This document shows, in pieces, positions 38,613 to 51,022 of a stretch of DNA of 64,000 nt. The DNA lies in NCBI RefSeq assembly GCF_037893015.1, contig NC_133666.1:264671609-264735608 (forward strand). The letters run 5' to 3'. The position numbers were made by a program, and so were the translations under genes. The DNA comes from Macrotis lagotis (Eukaryota; Chordata; Mammalia; Peramelemorphia; Peramelidae). Under the pieces are notes generated by a model. It saw nothing but the letters and a program-made list of their open reading frames with translations, searched no databases and was not told where the DNA came from. How positions within the stretch are numbered: position 1 is the stretch's first letter; every line of letters begins with the position of its first letter.

Positions 38613-40389
38613 CTTGTACAAAGAGGAGTATTCAATGACAAACCTCCAAATGGAGAAGTTCCATGAATAAGAACACTTAGGGGATGCTAGTAAGTAGACC
38701 TGGGTTAAACCACCATTTAAAAAGGAGTACATTGACCTACTGTATGTATTAGCTGGCCATGTGAGTCTAAGAATGGAAGAGTGGAGACTAGGTATCTAGT
38801 CATATCTGATTATCAGGAACAGCACCCACTTCAACAATTTTCATTATTCAGAACTTTTTCACTTCTACCTCACTCCAGGTTAATTATTTTGAAGGCCATT
38901 CCTCCTCCTTTTGTAAAGAACACCTTAATTCTCTCCTACCTATATTGGAGAGCTGGCTGAAACACATGTAGCTCATACAGAGAAAATGTGAACTGATTCT
39001 TGTACCAATAATCTTCCCTGTCAATCTCCCTTTACTTCTCTGTCTCAGTAGCCTCAAAACAAATGTAATAGTATCAAAACTGATAGTTTGCTCTGAGGAT
39101 CACATGAGATAAAACTTATAAAGGACTTTGCAACTCTTAAAGGACTATATAAATGAATTGCCATTATTATGTTCATTTCTTTCCATTATTTTCTTTTTCT
39201 CATCTTTCCTTTAACTTTTTTTCCTTTCTTCCCCCTTTCCTTCCATTTGACTTCTTTCGCACTTAAAGATACAAAAGTTCAGTGTAGCAAAAATGCTTTG
39301 TAGTTGATGATTCTGGCAAGAGGGAAGTGGACTTTTTAAGGGAGAGTGAGGTTTAGGAAGGAAGAAACTGTCCAGTCTCATTTTTCTTACCACAGTCTCC
39401 AGCCCATTCTTCACATCTTGGATGAAAGCTAAGCACACAAATGGAAGTTCATTTCTTCATTCTTGGTATGTGATCTGCAATTCTCTCAAAGTAAATACAA
39501 CATATTAAAACTGATTTCCATAAGCCACAATGAAAATCAATTACACGGCATGCTAGTCAGTCTAGAAAATAAGAAAAGCTGTGTTTTCCTGAAGATGGGA
39601 ATGAATTCAGGTATAAATGGATTTTATGAAACTCATTTCTTTTTTTTTCTTTGACTTAACCAAAACTTCTCCAAAACTTCTTCTTAGGTTCTACTCTATT
39701 TCAGAGCTGTTTTCTGCCTTATTAACTCCAGCAATGGAAAAGATCTCTTTGATTGAATCACCACAATTTAATTATACCAATGCATTCAAATTAAGAAGTT
39801 AGCCCCCCATTTAAACATACAGTGTTAAAATCCAATATCATGGTTCATCAATGTTTAGAGTTCAATTTAATAGGATATATGAAGGTAGCCCCTGGGATTA
39901 TCCTGGCAATTTTATTTCTGTGTGGAAACAAAATAGATTTGAAATATTAAAACCCAACTATTTCCCCACTTAAATGATGCAAGAATGAAAGAGGCTCAGA
40001 ACTTTCTGTGCTATTGAATCATGGATTATTAGATATTTCAGAACAGCTTTGCAGAGTAGCACATGCCCAAAAGAAATCTGACCTCAAGGAAATTAGGCAA
40101 TGACTTGAAAGAAATATAATATTTCCCCCCTATTCTTTTTGTTCAGTTTTCATGGGAATTTTTGCTTGAGGATAAATTTTCAGATATGGACATAGGTTTT
40201 TGTTTCAGCACTATGAAGATCCAGACCACTTAATGATACCAAAGAGTTGATGACAATGGCAACAAATTTTCTAACATGTGTTGGATGAATAAGAGCTATA
40301 TGGTCAAGTAGGATTATTGGTGGACCATCAAATTCTCAAAATTCATTCATTAAGCTTTCTTATAATATGAAAAAGCACCGTAAAAACAA
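38613..40389. other. Gene-free DNA with a MIR 3' end at 39090-39175
   Basis: GGATCACATGAGATAAAACTT and AAAGGACTTTGCAACTCTTAA form a MIR 3' part. Other small ORFs here lack family resemblance. Confidence 0.45.
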
Positions 40390-41130
40390 TAAAAATTATG
40401 TTGATGATGAAGATAACTAACATGTATATAGCACTTTACATATATTATCTCATTGTCTGGCATATTTGATAGGCATTTAATGAATTCCTGTTCGTTGATT
40501 AATTGAAACCTAGTAAAGAGATAAACCATAAACAAAAATAATGGAACAAATAAGTGAATGAGAATGATGAAAGCAAAGTGAGAATTCAAGCAAAAGGTCA
40601 TTAACAAGAAGAAGAAGAATCAAGAAGGATTTCCTAGAAGAGCTTTTAAAAATGTACAAGAATTCATCAGGTTCAGAAATGGGAGCAGGTGGAACAAAAA
40701 AAGGGGGGGATATGGGAAAATATAGTTTATATATACAGGAACAGAATAGCCTAGTATAATTGGACTGGTGTGTATGTGGAGGGGAGCTGAGAAGGCTGGA
40801 ATGGTAGAATGATGCCAGATTTTGGAAAGCTTTGCCACTAGGCTAAGGAATTTGAACCACATTTATTGGGCAAAATAAAGGCTTGTGCAGAAGAATGATG
40901 TGATGGGATGTGTACATCTTGTCTGAAGAACATTAGAAATGGGGGGGTGGGAAGTGGAGTTAGGAAGAGACATTAGGAGATTAATGCAGTAACCCAAAAT
41001 GACAGTCATGAAAACTCACACTGGGGTAGGAGCAATGGGAACAGAGTGGAGTGGATATGACACAGAGGCATTATGGAAGCAGAGATGATTAGATATTCAA
41101 GGTGAGGGAGAGAGAAAAGTCCGAAAATAC
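40390..41130 (+). repeat. Old interspersed-repeat block (MIR/L2 tail, then an unnamed mammalian family)
   Basis: 40400-40505 has TATAGCACTTTACATATATT and ATAGGCATTTAATGAATTCC. From 40615 onward GGATTTCCTAGAAGAG, GGAAAGCTTTGCCACTAGGC, GAATGATGTGATGGGATG and TTAATGCAGTAACCC match a known transcript-like repeat pattern of older mammalian genomes. Confidence 0.45.
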
Positions 41131-41219
41131 TGAACATTTAATTGAATATAGTGTCTGATCAATCAGATAGTGCCACTGATGGAATTAAATGAGTGAGCTA
41201 TTATGATTATAGGATTACA

Positions 41220-41345
41220 GATTTAGAGATTGGAAGGAGAGCCTTAGAAGTTGAGTTCAACCCTTTCACTTTACAGATGAAAAAACTCAGACCATGGAGA
41301 ATGAAGTGATTTATCTCAGATCATAGAAGTATTAAATGGAGCAGT
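41220..41345 (-). repeat. MIR-type fragment
   Basis: TCACTTTACAGATGAAAAAACT and AAGTGATTTATCTCAGATCA. Confidence 0.55.
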
Positions 41346-41490
41346 GGAGAGAGTATTAGATCTGAAGTTAGAATAATTGGGTTTGAACCCAAACTCTGTG
41401 TGACATTAGATAAGTCATTTCACCCTTCTTATCCTCAACTGTACAGTGAACAGATAGGAAGGACTACATGGTCCCCAAGTTCTTTTTTAG
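41346..41490 (+). repeat. MIR/THER1-type fragment
   Basis: GCAGTGGAGAGAGTATTAGA, GGGTTTGAACCCAAACTCTG and CATTAGATAAGTCATTTCAC. Confidence 0.6.
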
Positions 41491-41502
41491 AAATAAACCT
41501 AA

Positions 41503-41650
41503 TGGGCAGCTAGGTGGCACAGTGGATAGAGCACTGGCCTTGGAGTCAGGAGTAACTGAGTTCAAATCCAGCCTCAGACACTTAATAATTACCTAGCTGT
41601 GTGGCCACTTAACCCCATTGCCTTGAAAAATCTAAAAGAAAAAAAAAAGA
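41503..41650 (+). repeat. WSINE1-like SINE with a small internal deletion
   Basis: TGGGCAGCTAGGTGGCACAG head. It lacks the usual ACCTTGGGCAAGC stretch before CACTTAACCCC, and ends CTTGAAAAATCTAAAAGAAA. Confidence 0.92.
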
Positions 41651-41655
41651 AAGAA

Positions 41656-42244
41656 ATCTAACATCCATTTAGCGGAATATGTCTTCTGATTCCAAATCTA
41701 GGACTCATTTTCTGAAATGCCTTTACCAGTGCTTACTTCATTTCTATCAATTTTTCTAATGTTAATTATGCAGATTCAGGGGTCAGGGATTAGTAGCTTC
41801 AAGAGATAAGGAATAAGATGACATTTTCATTGATAGTCTCACAGTGATGATTGTAAAGGACATCTATGTACTGAATAAATGGTCCCTCTGCTCTGGTCAT
41901 TTGATCTGTCTTAGACCATCATTGTAGGGCAATACATGAACAATTCAGGTAAGCAATCTATACTGATAATGGTGGTGATCGAAATCAAGAAATCAGCTTT
42001 ACTGAGGACACATTCCTTCTTGCCATACATAGACTTTTGCCTTAACCTATTCATTGATGACAAGTCTTCATATTTTTGTTTCACCCTCCTGTTAATATTG
42101 CTGACTGCTACAAGAAAAAGTCACTGAACATCAAAAATTCCTTTGGTATCTTAAATAAAGATGAGTCTCAGTGAGAGGTAAAAGAACTACTTTTGAGGCA
42201 TGGGTTCAATTTTAAGCTTTTAACTTTTTCCTAAGTATACTTAG
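41656..42244. other. Gene-free DNA, nothing recognised
   Basis: A 63-codon ORF at 41936-42127 has no family resemblance. Confidence 0.4.
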
Positions 42245-42505
42245 TGGATGCTTTGTTGTTGTTGTTGTTCAGTCTCTTCCATGACCTTGTTTCAGGAATT
42301 TTCTTGGCAAAGATACTGGGGTGATTTGCTATTTCCCTCTTCAACTCAATTTACAGATGAGAAAATGGAGGCAAACAGGGTGAAGTGATTTGCCCAGGAT
42401 CACATAGCTAGCAAGTGTTAGTGGCTGGATGTGAATTCCTGGAAGATGAGTCTTCCTGACTTCAGACCCAGTTCTCTTTTCATTGTACTACCTTGCTGTC
42501 CCTAG
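42245..42505 (-). repeat. SINE1-type marsupial SINE
   Basis: GTTGTTGTTGTTGTTCAGTC, GATTTGCTATTTCCCTCTTC, TTTGCCCAGGATCACATAGC and CCTTGCTGTCCC. Confidence 0.88.
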
Positions 42506-42599
42506 TAGGTAGTTCCTAATTGCAAATTGGCTGATCTGTGTCTACTATGAATGAATCTAGTGGATTCTTCTCTTTGAGATTTTTATCAGTATTGATAAT

Positions 42600-42720
42600 T
42601 GTAAATGTTTTATAATATATTGTATTGTATTATATCATATTATCATATTATATTATATATTGCATCATATCATATTAATTTTATTATATTATGTTTCTTA
42701 TATTATATTATATATAATGT
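42600..42720. repeat. AT-only low-complexity tract (TATTA/CATAT motifs)
   Basis: About 120 bp of ATTATATT and ATCATATT variants, nearly free of G. Confidence 0.8.
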
Positions 42721-43109
42721 TTTTATGATTTATATGTTTGTGTGAGTCTGCCTTGCAAATTACTTCAAAGAACATGAATGCAAAGAAACCTTTTTCTTCT
42801 TGTTCTGCATAGCAACTCCTATGCTGATTTGGGGTGGTGCCTTTGCAACTGAACTTGTAAAATTATTCAAAAGACAGTAACACCATCCAGAAATCTAGTT
42901 GTTTGGTCGGACTCCAAGGATAGTTAATACAGATGTTCAATTTGTCATAACCTTACTGCTAGAAAAAAGTTAGGGTAAGCCTAAAAGAAAGACTCTACAG
43001 CAGAGTTTTAATAAAAATATAAAATAGGTGAAAAAAAATATTTCTCCAGTGGAAAACTGTGAGATTTGAACTATCATTAGGAACAAGTATTTATAATATG
43101 TTTATAAGA

Positions 43110-43320
43110 AGACCACGGATATTATAGTAGAAAGAAAATCAGGCTTGAGTGGCAGATGATCCATATTCTTATCCCAAATTTTTCACTTACTAATCCTTGA
43201 GCAAACCAACTAACATTTCTGGTATTTAGTTTTTTCATCTGTAAAATAAAAAATGAGGACTGGCTCACTCCTGAGTATCTTCTAGCTAGATCCTTCTATG
43301 ATTCTGTGTGGTATTGGGTA
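43110..43320 (+). repeat. MIR/THER1-type SINE
   Basis: AGTAGAAAGAAAATCAGGC, TTTTTTCATCTGTAAAATAA and GATCCTTCTATGATTCTGTG. Confidence 0.65.
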
Positions 43321-43559
43321 TAAGCATGGTGACATCTGTGTCTATTTAAGAACACAGAAGCTCAACACCAGAAAGTTAACCATGAAGATTTTTTTTTAAT
43401 GCTGTTATGAACTATGAAACAGTGGTAATTATAAAATAGCTCCCAGTTCTCTGCTTCTTCAGTAATCACAGCACAAAAGGAGTGGGGAGAAAAGGGGAAG
43501 ATGGTATTAAGAATCACTTAGTCTATAACATTCATTTTTAGCTGTTAGTCCTCTGAATG

Positions 43560-43770
43560 TTTGATAAGGTTCCTTGAATTTCTTTAATTCCCAACTAAAA
43601 TCCTATCTTTTAGAGGAAACCTTTCCTAAATTTTCTTAATTCCTCTACTGATTATTTTCTATTTATATTGTATTTAACTTGGCTTGTGTATAAACATACA
43701 AATATACACATATGTCATCTCCCTCTTTAGATTGTAATCTGCTTTAGAGCAGGGATTGTCTGTATCCCAT
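43560..43770 (+). mobile_element. L2 LINE 3' region, left part
   Basis: AGGAAACCTTTCCTAAATTT, TTAGATTGTAATCTGC, GAGCAGGGATTGTCTGTAT. It resumes after the MAR insertion with CACAGAGCCTGGAATATAAA at about 44090-44115. Confidence 0.75.
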
Positions 43771-44085
43771 GTTTAGCTAGGTGGCACAGTGGGTAGAGTT
43801 CTGGACCTGAGGACAGGAGGACCTGAGTTTAAATCTGAACTCAGACACTTACTAGCTATGTGACTTTGGGTAAGTCCCTTAACTTACCTCCCATTCAGGG
43901 CTATTTCCAGTCATCCTGATCCATGACCACAGGACCCAGATGACTCCAGAGGAGAAAGTGAGGCTAGTGACTTAGCACAGTATCCTCTTGTTCAAATCCA
44001 ATTCATGTGGTTGTCAAGGCATCACCTCCCTGATATCATGATCTTCTTTGAGAATGAAGGACAAACATCATCATCATCTCACATT
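43771..44085 (+). repeat. MAR-type repeat, full length, inserted in the L2
   Basis: Head TTAGCTAGGTGGCACAGTGG, GACCTGAGTTTAAATCTG; body CAGTCATCCTGATCCATGAC, GTGAGGCTAGTGACTTAGCA, GATCTTCTTTGAGAATGAAG, ATCATCATC tail. It shows that the tRNA-like head and MAR body are one unit. Confidence 0.9.
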
Positions 44086-44115
44086 TACCACAGAGCCTGG
44101 AATATAAATATTGAT

Positions 44116-44999
44116 TGATTGGGGAAGGGGGGGTTATTCAAGACTTGGGGGAAGGCCCTGTGAAAATGGTTGGAGCTGTGAAACTGACTGTCCTATTGGA
44201 GGACGAGGGGAAAAAATGAGAAGACACTGCCCAGAATAATAACAGCTCAAAATTGACAGTTTGTATGAACTGATTTGTTCAAAAACAAGGAGAAATGGAT
44301 AAAAGCAAAGATATTGATTCTATCCCTATTTATTAGAGAAGCTTACAAGATACTAAATATTACCTTGAGGACAAACTCCAGAAGTCCCATCTGCACGATA
44401 AACACTTGATCTTTTCAAGTGAATAGACATGGCTGCCAAGGACAACACTAATATAAAATACAAGTTCATCTATAAAATATTACATGGAGAAAAGGATGAT
44501 TACAAATAATAGTCTCTCATAGAACAGGATAAAGATAGGACCTATGATTTCACTGACATAGGCAAAGGTGTTGTGAGGCTGAAAGGAGATATGAGACATA
44601 AAGCACTTTGTAAACATTAAAGTATTATGTACATTCCTGTTATCTTAGTTGTTTGTTATTGTTGTTGTTAGCATCTGGTCACCAGACTTTCAGTTTGGTG
44701 ATGACTTTATTCTTAGCCTTCTGTTGTACTCTTGCAATGTTTATAGAATAATCAAAGGCATACTGGTAAATGTTTAACAGTTATGTTCTCTGGAAAAAAA
44801 AGAATGCATGTAAGCACATAAGTTTATTCTGTTTTATTATTTGGGATTTTTTGTTAACATTTATACAATCAATATACTAATTTTTAGCATTGGTTATTTC
44901 TTACACTGAGCATTTAATAATGGTCTCCTCACAGGTTGGTTAGAGCTGATTCCAGCACATCCTTGAGAATAGGGAACGTTCAGATGAGGAAACTTCATA
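44116..44999. other. Gene-free DNA; MIR 3' end near 44560-44650
   Basis: GTGTTGTGAGGCTGAAAGG and TAAAGCACTTTGTAAACATT. Nothing else recognised. Confidence 0.45.
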
Positions 45000-45400
45000 T
45001 GTCAATGCAGATCATAATAATAACAGATAATATTTATATGGCACTTTCTTGTCAGGCACTGTACAAAGTGCTTTGCAAATATTATCTCATTTGATCCTCA
45101 TAATAATCCTTGGAAGTAGATATTGTTTTTATCTCCAATTGACAGATGAGGAAATTGAGATAAGCAGAGGTGAAGTGACTTGATCAGAGTAACACAAATA
45201 GTAAGTATATGAACCTGTATTTGAACTCAGATCTTCCTGACTTCAGATCCAATGCTTTATTCACTGGTTCAGCTATGTTGGTTCTCCATTATTTAGCCCT
45301 AGAGGGTTTCCTAGTGAAGTTAGAGGTTAAGTGACTTGACCAAGGTCATTACCTGCACGTGTCACATGTAGGATTTTCACCCAGATATTTTTGACTCTGA
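45000..45400 (-). repeat. MIR-type SINE plus a second degraded MIR
   Basis: CAAAGTGCTTTGCAAATATT, GACAGATGAGGAAATTGAGA and TTGAACTCAGATCTTCCTGA to about 45285, then AGGTTAAGTGACTTGACCAA at 45325. Confidence 0.75.
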
Positions 45401-47079
45401 ATTTTGTTCTTCATCCAATAAAGAAGGGGGGAACAAACCTCCAAAATGATTTCAGTAAAAGCAGATTTACTATGTGATAGCTTATCAGTTTGGAGCTGAG
45501 AACCTCCTTTCCCCTCTTTGTCATTTTAGAAATGAGAAAAGTGATAAAATTTTGCTCATTTTTAGATAAAACTAGATGAAATGACACAAATTTATTGATG
45601 TTTCTATAGTAATCTGTTCTTATCACTAATGATAGTAGAACCAACACATATGGATGTTATCAACTTGATGTATGATGATATAGTGGCAATATCATCCAAA
45701 AATATGAAATTAAGAAGAGGAATTAGAACTGATCAAATACATATGGAAGAAATCTAAAAACTATGTAAAGAAACATTGGAAGAAATGAAACCCATATATT
45801 CTTCATGTTATAACATATAGTTAGATGTTCAGTGATTTAGTTCATCATAGGTAGGACCTACAAATGGGCAACTAACTTGGCTAAGATTTAAATAGGAAGA
45901 AATTGAGCTGTTCCACTTTTGGAAAATGGTATAGATGTTTTTAACAAGGTCAGACTCCTTACTTCTTAAGGGGTACAATGATTAACGTATTAAATTAGAG
46001 TCAGGGAGAACTGAGTTCAAATCTTACCTCAGTCATCATGAGTTGTAGTAGACTATCTGGCATATAGAAGATTTATGGAGAGTATTAATAGCTATTAGCA
46101 TATTGTGAATGAATACTTGTGTACCATAAATAACATAGAAGGTTTGATCAAAGAAATGTATAGTTGGGCTATGCACGTGGCAAGAATAAGAAAAAAATGG
46201 TTAACTGTTTGAGTGTTTTACCAATTAATTCATAAGTTATTATTAATTGCTTACTATATGGCATTCATTATGTTAGGTGTCAAAATACAAAGAATGAAAC
46301 AATCCTTGATCCCAATGTGTTGACAATCAAAAGTACACTATCAAAGTCAAATTTTAAATTTAATAGACCTACCATTAAATATTGGAAGAACTAAAGAAAG
46401 CCCAAAGATCAGTGAATGAATTCTCCTCTGGAATATTATGAAAAGAAAGGGATGAGTACCACCCAGAAGTCATGCAGAGGTTAGGATCTCTAATGGTTGA
46501 GGTAGTAAACCACACTAGTGACCTCATAGGTATACAGATGCATGCGTATACCTATACACTTCTCCATTAAACACATTGTGGCTCCTTAGCAAAAGGTATT
46601 TCTTATACTCAACATGTATATTCTAAAATCTTCGGTTATTGAATGTTTAATTCAATTTACATCTGGTCATTGAGTGAAAATAGAATAATTTTCTCATTTT
46701 GGAAAATACATGGATTCTTCAGAACATTTATAAAGGAAGCATAGAATGTATCCTAACAGCTATCCACTATATTAAGATGCTCTGTTCAGAAGCAATATAG
46801 AAATTATTTAGGAAAGAGATTCTGTCAACCCATAAATGAACAAGCACCATGGAGTTTCTGAATCACAGTTTTAAAATTCAATCACAGAAGAAGAGTTTCA
46901 CCAATTGTTCAGACATTGCTTCTTTTTCCTCTCTCAGACTGATTCTACAGTTGTAAGGGAAACCAACATTCTTTGCAATGTTCCTAAGCAACACAATGAC
47001 ATTCAATCCTTTCTTTTACAAAAAGTAGTTTGAAAGTTTTAATTATTGTTTGTTGCTACAATTTTAGTTTTTTTTAGGA
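45401..47079. other. Gene-free DNA with faint SINE and L2/L3-like traces
   Basis: 45955-46030 has a SINE head remnant (GAGAACTGAGTTCAAATCTTA). 46210-46330 has the recurring GGCATTCATTATGTTAGGTG block. A short GGTATAC...GTATACC inverted pair lies near 46530. No gene. Confidence 0.4.
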
Positions 47080-47195
47080 CAAAAACTGAATCTCATTTAC
47101 CTTTGCATCCCTCCTACCCCATCCCCTCTACCCATTGCCTACAATGGTAGTTCTCAAACAGTAGATACTTAATAAATGTTAAATGAATAAATTCA
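47080..47195 (+). repeat. L2-type LINE 3' tail
   Basis: CTTTGCATCCCTCCTACCCC, CAGTAGATACTTAATAAATG and TTAAATGAATAAATTC. Confidence 0.7.
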
Positions 47196-47260
47196 TACTC
47201 CTACATTGAAAAAAACTAAGGCACTTGGGTCACATATATTTATTCAGTGTTCAGTAATTC

Positions 47261-47340
47261 ATTGGATATTACTATTTAGTTCAGACATGTGATTTCATCC
47301 ATTGGATTTTATTGTTTACTTCAGACACGTGATTTCATCA
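47261..47340. repeat. 40-bp tandem duplication, 34/40 identical
   Basis: ATTGGATATTACTATTTAG (47261) and ATTGGATTTTATTGTTTAC (47301) each continue with TTCAGACAYGTGATTTCATC. Confidence 0.9.
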
Positions 47341-47480
47341 GCACCTGGACTCTCCTTTAAGAGACTCACTTTCTCCACTGACTTTGATGCAGATGAACAT
47401 TTCCCATCTTAGAGGGTCACTTTAGTGACTGAGAGTTTAAGTATCTTGCTCAAGTTCAAACTGTTAATAAGTGTCAAAGA
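47341..47480 (-). repeat. MIR-type fragment
   Basis: TTTAAGTATCTTGCTCAAGT and GACAGGTCTTGAATTCAGTCC, reverse MIR. Confidence 0.5.
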
Positions 47481-49158
47481 CAGGTCTTGAATTCAGTCCT
47501 TTTTATGCTAAAACTGGTCCTCAGTTCATTATTCCGTTTGGTCTTGGGATTAGGTTATTATCAATTTATTCATCAGGAGGAGGAAGGAAAGGGAGGAGAT
47601 TGGACTTTGAATTCACAGGTACTGAGAATTCTCAGTTAAGAAAGTGCCCTTTGTCAATGCAGATAAGCAATTGCTCTCTAATTTATAGTGTTAGAAAATT
47701 TCAAGGGACATTGAAAAGGTAAATGTCTGACTCATTGTGGTACAATCAGTATGTGTCAGATGTAGGATTTGGACCTGCATCATCATGATTCTGAGACTGG
47801 CTAGCAACTGTGCCCTGCTGCCTTTCATTTACTATATTTATATTTCTATAATAATTTCTATAATAACATATCACAATTATGGATTACTAATAACAATTAC
47901 AAATAATGAGTTTGCATTGAGAAACCACTATGTGAAAGTGCAATTCTTTATAGCAATGGATGGTGATGACAATTTAAGAAAAGGCAATGACACAGTCATC
48001 TCTTGAGAAGTGAAGGAGACCTAAAAGTGTTGACTTGGACAGGGTACAGGTTTTATCATCATTACAGAAGATCTGTTGCTTTCCAGAGTCTGGCTCATTA
48101 TTCATTCTTTGTTTATAGAAGGGAATTTGAAGTCATTCCATTATATTAAGGGGTCCACGGAGCTTCTTCACCTGGGTAGCAAAGAGGAAACAATAAAACA
48201 GGAAGAGTTATTTTTTGTTTTCTTAAAGATCTTCTAATGCAGTTGATTCCCTTTATCCAGGGAGGAGACTAGGAAAGATCTAATTCTATAGGAAGAAATT
48301 ACTTATTCACCTCGATGAAAGGTGTTTGATAAAAGTTATAGTTTAGTGAAGTTAGGATACACCCAAAATATTGTCATGGTTATTAAGGTATTATATAAAC
48401 ACAGAGACTCTATAGCAACACTAACTTCCTTAGTCAATATTAACTCAAATGATAATATTAATGTAAAGATTCAGTTAAACATTTCAAGATTTTATAATTA
48501 TTTATCAAGAAAAAGGAAGCAATAAAATAAAGTTCTCAGTTCCAAAAGACATTAAGGGAGTTTCACCTTCAGTCTAGTAAACACTGTCACTCAACTGACG
48601 CATTCGTAGTCCTCCTTTTATTGACAAATTTTATATGCCTTTCAAAGAGAGTTCCTAGGGGGAAAAAGTGGTTTGTGCCAGACTATAACAGCTGGTGGCT
48701 TCTGGGACTCTTATAGATTTCCAAGTGCACAGGACCCATTCATTATTCAAATTGGGCAGCTACAGTATGAACAGCTGGTTTGCACCACTCTGTGAAAATG
48801 GCATTTTCTGGATAAAAAAATGGTAGGTGAAAGGCAGGAGCTTTTGAAGCTACCTTTGAACTTGAAAATATTGGCAAAAATGGAAAAACAGGAAATACAA
48901 TAGCAGTTTGGAAATTACAATAATAAAAATGAACCTTTACATAATCTTACTGGTTTTGTAAGAATCCACAGTCAAAACAAGGTGTTTTTAAAATTTTATT
49001 TTATTTTGGTTCCCCTAATATACTGCTCCAGTCTATGTAAATATTTTGATTAAGTCATGAATGAGTGTTTGGTAGTTTCAAAAAAATTGCAGAAATCATA
49101 GATCAAATCACAAAATCCTAGGTTTCCATGACAGCTGTAGAATATGCTGTCTGTATAT
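47481..49158. other. AT-rich gene-free DNA
   Basis: ORFs of 67-89 codons at 47737 and 48322 are AT-driven and match nothing. No repeat named with confidence. Confidence 0.4.
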
Positions 49159-49240
49159 ATACAGAGTATGTCAAAAGTTTCAGTTCAGTTTTAAACTTAA
49201 AAAAATTTTAAAAATTTAAAACTTAAATCTGTACCAATTT
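49159..49240. mobile_element. Possible mariner-type MITE remnant
   Basis: ACAGAGTATGTCAAAAGTTT followed by CAGTTTTAAACTT resembles the mariner terminal repeat CAGGGTGTCCCAAAAGTCTT...CAGTTTTAAACTT. The right-hand arm is only faintly kept (AATTTAAAACTTAAAT). Confidence 0.4.
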
Positions 49241-49659
49241 TTGGAACAATACATGTAGACATGTGTGTACATCTATGTAAACACATACATATATGAATGG
49301 ACATTTTTTTTCTCCCCCCCCCTTTGTGGCTGCTCTGCCCAAGGTCTGGTAAGATTTCTTGGGATTTACAGGACCCAAATCACTGGCTCTCCTTGACTGG
49401 CCAACAATAGGTCTAGACTAAACTCCCTGGTCATTGCTTTGGTTCTAACTGGTTCAAAATGAATGCAAATGGGAACTGTTTCTGTTTTGGTCAGAATCTT
49501 TGAGTGTCTTTGGCTCCAAGATTGATTTTTTTTTTTGGACTATGCAAAAAAGACCCTTCAGCTTCTTTTCTTTTTTGCCACCTTAGTCACCTGAAACTCT
49601 GAGGGTCTTACCCTCCCAACAAATTTTTTTTTGTTAAGTAGTCATTTTTGGTTTCTTTG
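49241..49659. other. Gene-free DNA with C- and T-runs
   Basis: Contains a TTTTTTTTCTCCCCCCCCC run at about 49304-49322. Nothing else recognised. Confidence 0.4.
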
Positions 49660-49950
49660 CCTCATCTCTCTGTTAACTAACTTTAATGACTGAATGAGCC
49701 TTGCCTCCATCACACTGTGACCCAGGAAAGATCTAGCTTTAAAAAATCAAGGTCTTCCACTATAACCTGGGTCATCTCCAGTCATCCAATCCATATCTGG
49801 CCACTGGACCCAGAAGTCTCCAGAGGTAAAAATGGGACTGATGACTTTATACAGCCCGCCCCACCCCCAAAATTAAATCCAAATCATTTGCATGTCATGG
49901 AATCACCTCCCTGATATCTTGGTTTTCTGGATAAACAAAGGACAAACAGC
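49660..49950 (+). repeat. MAR-type repeat
   Basis: CAAGGTCTTCCACTATAACC, TCATCTCCAGTCATCCAATC, CATATCTGGCCACTGGACCC and TCACCTCCCTGATATCTTGG. The 65-codon ORF at 49717-49914 is repeat sequence. Confidence 0.85.
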
Positions 49951-50594
49951 AATAATATGGTTACATACACATGTGTGGTCATATATATTTCACTTTATGG
50001 TTATTATGGTTATTATGTTTAATTGTACAAGATAACTGAATAAAAAAAAGAATTCTCCAATGAATATTATGAATCAATCTGACTTTGCACAACCTTTTCT
50101 AGTCCATAGACCTATCTATATAATGATTGATTTACTTAGATTAATTGATCTATTATAATCATCTGTTTCAATCTTTTAATTATTAAAGAAATTTTTCTTG
50201 AGCAACTACTAAATTCAAGGCACTCTATTAGAATCAAGGTAGGAGATAAAAGAATAATAGCTATGTTCCTTGCCCTCAAGAAGATTACAATTTAATTTTT
50301 CCCTTCCCTAATTAAGAGTGAGGCAGAGGGTTTGCAAAGTATGGCACACTCTACCTGAAGTAGAGCTGGTAATCAGTTAAGGTAAGTGGCAACAGTGGCA
50401 AAGGGAATAGAGCCACCAAAAAGCATGGATTCTTGAGAGTATCCTGAGAGTGGGAAAGCATTATAGGGAGAGTGCTAAGTCTCATTAAACAAAGAGAATT
50501 AGGGTTTGTTTGTGTGTTTTTAAATCTTTTCTTTGGTTGTAGAAATTGTTCCATAAGATTGAAAACTGTTTTCTTGATGTGACAGAGACTGTAA
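49951..50594. other. Gene-free DNA; L2/L3-like block at 50165-50300
   Basis: TTCTTGAGCAACTACTAAAT, CCTTGCCCTCAAGAAGATTA recur from the unnamed old family. Confidence 0.45.
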
Positions 50595-50868
50595 CAAAGG
50601 ATGGTTGTGATGGAAAACCAAACTGGGTGGTGCAATGGAAAGAACACTGGGCAGGAAGACTAATCTTCCATAGTTCAAATCCAGCCTAAGACATTTAGTA
50701 GCTATGTGCCTAGGCAAGTCACTTAACCATATCTACCTCAGTTTCCTCATCTGTAAAATTATTGCAGAAGGAAATGGCAAACCCCTACAGTGTCTTTGCC
50801 AGGAAAACACCAAATAGGGTAACAAGGGTCAGATACAGTTAAAATGACTGAATAAAACCAGACAATTA
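50595..50868 (+). repeat. SINE1-type marsupial SINE, full length
   Basis: CTGGGTGGTGCAATGGAAAG head, GCAAGTCACTTAACCATATC, CTCAGTTTCCTCATCTGTAA, GAAATGGCAAACCCCTACAG and GGTCAGATACAGTTAAAATG. Confidence 0.88.
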
Positions 50869-50995
50869 GAAATTTTGAGAGAAACATACAACTGGTGGAA
50901 AGTAGTGGGTGAAGCTAACACTAACCCTGGACTATAAATTTTCTATGGGGTTTCTATAATAGGAATCTTCAATGAAGAAGAAACATTTATTAAGC

Positions 50996-51022
50996 GTGTG
51001 TGTGTGTGTGTGTGTGTGTGTG
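50996..51022. repeat. (GT)13 microsatellite
   Basis: 27 bp of GT directly abutting the probable LTR at 51021. Confidence 0.95.

Noticed and set aside
42245..42275. GTT repeat considered as an independent microsatellite
   Set aside because: It is the A-rich/AAC tail of a reverse-oriented SINE1.
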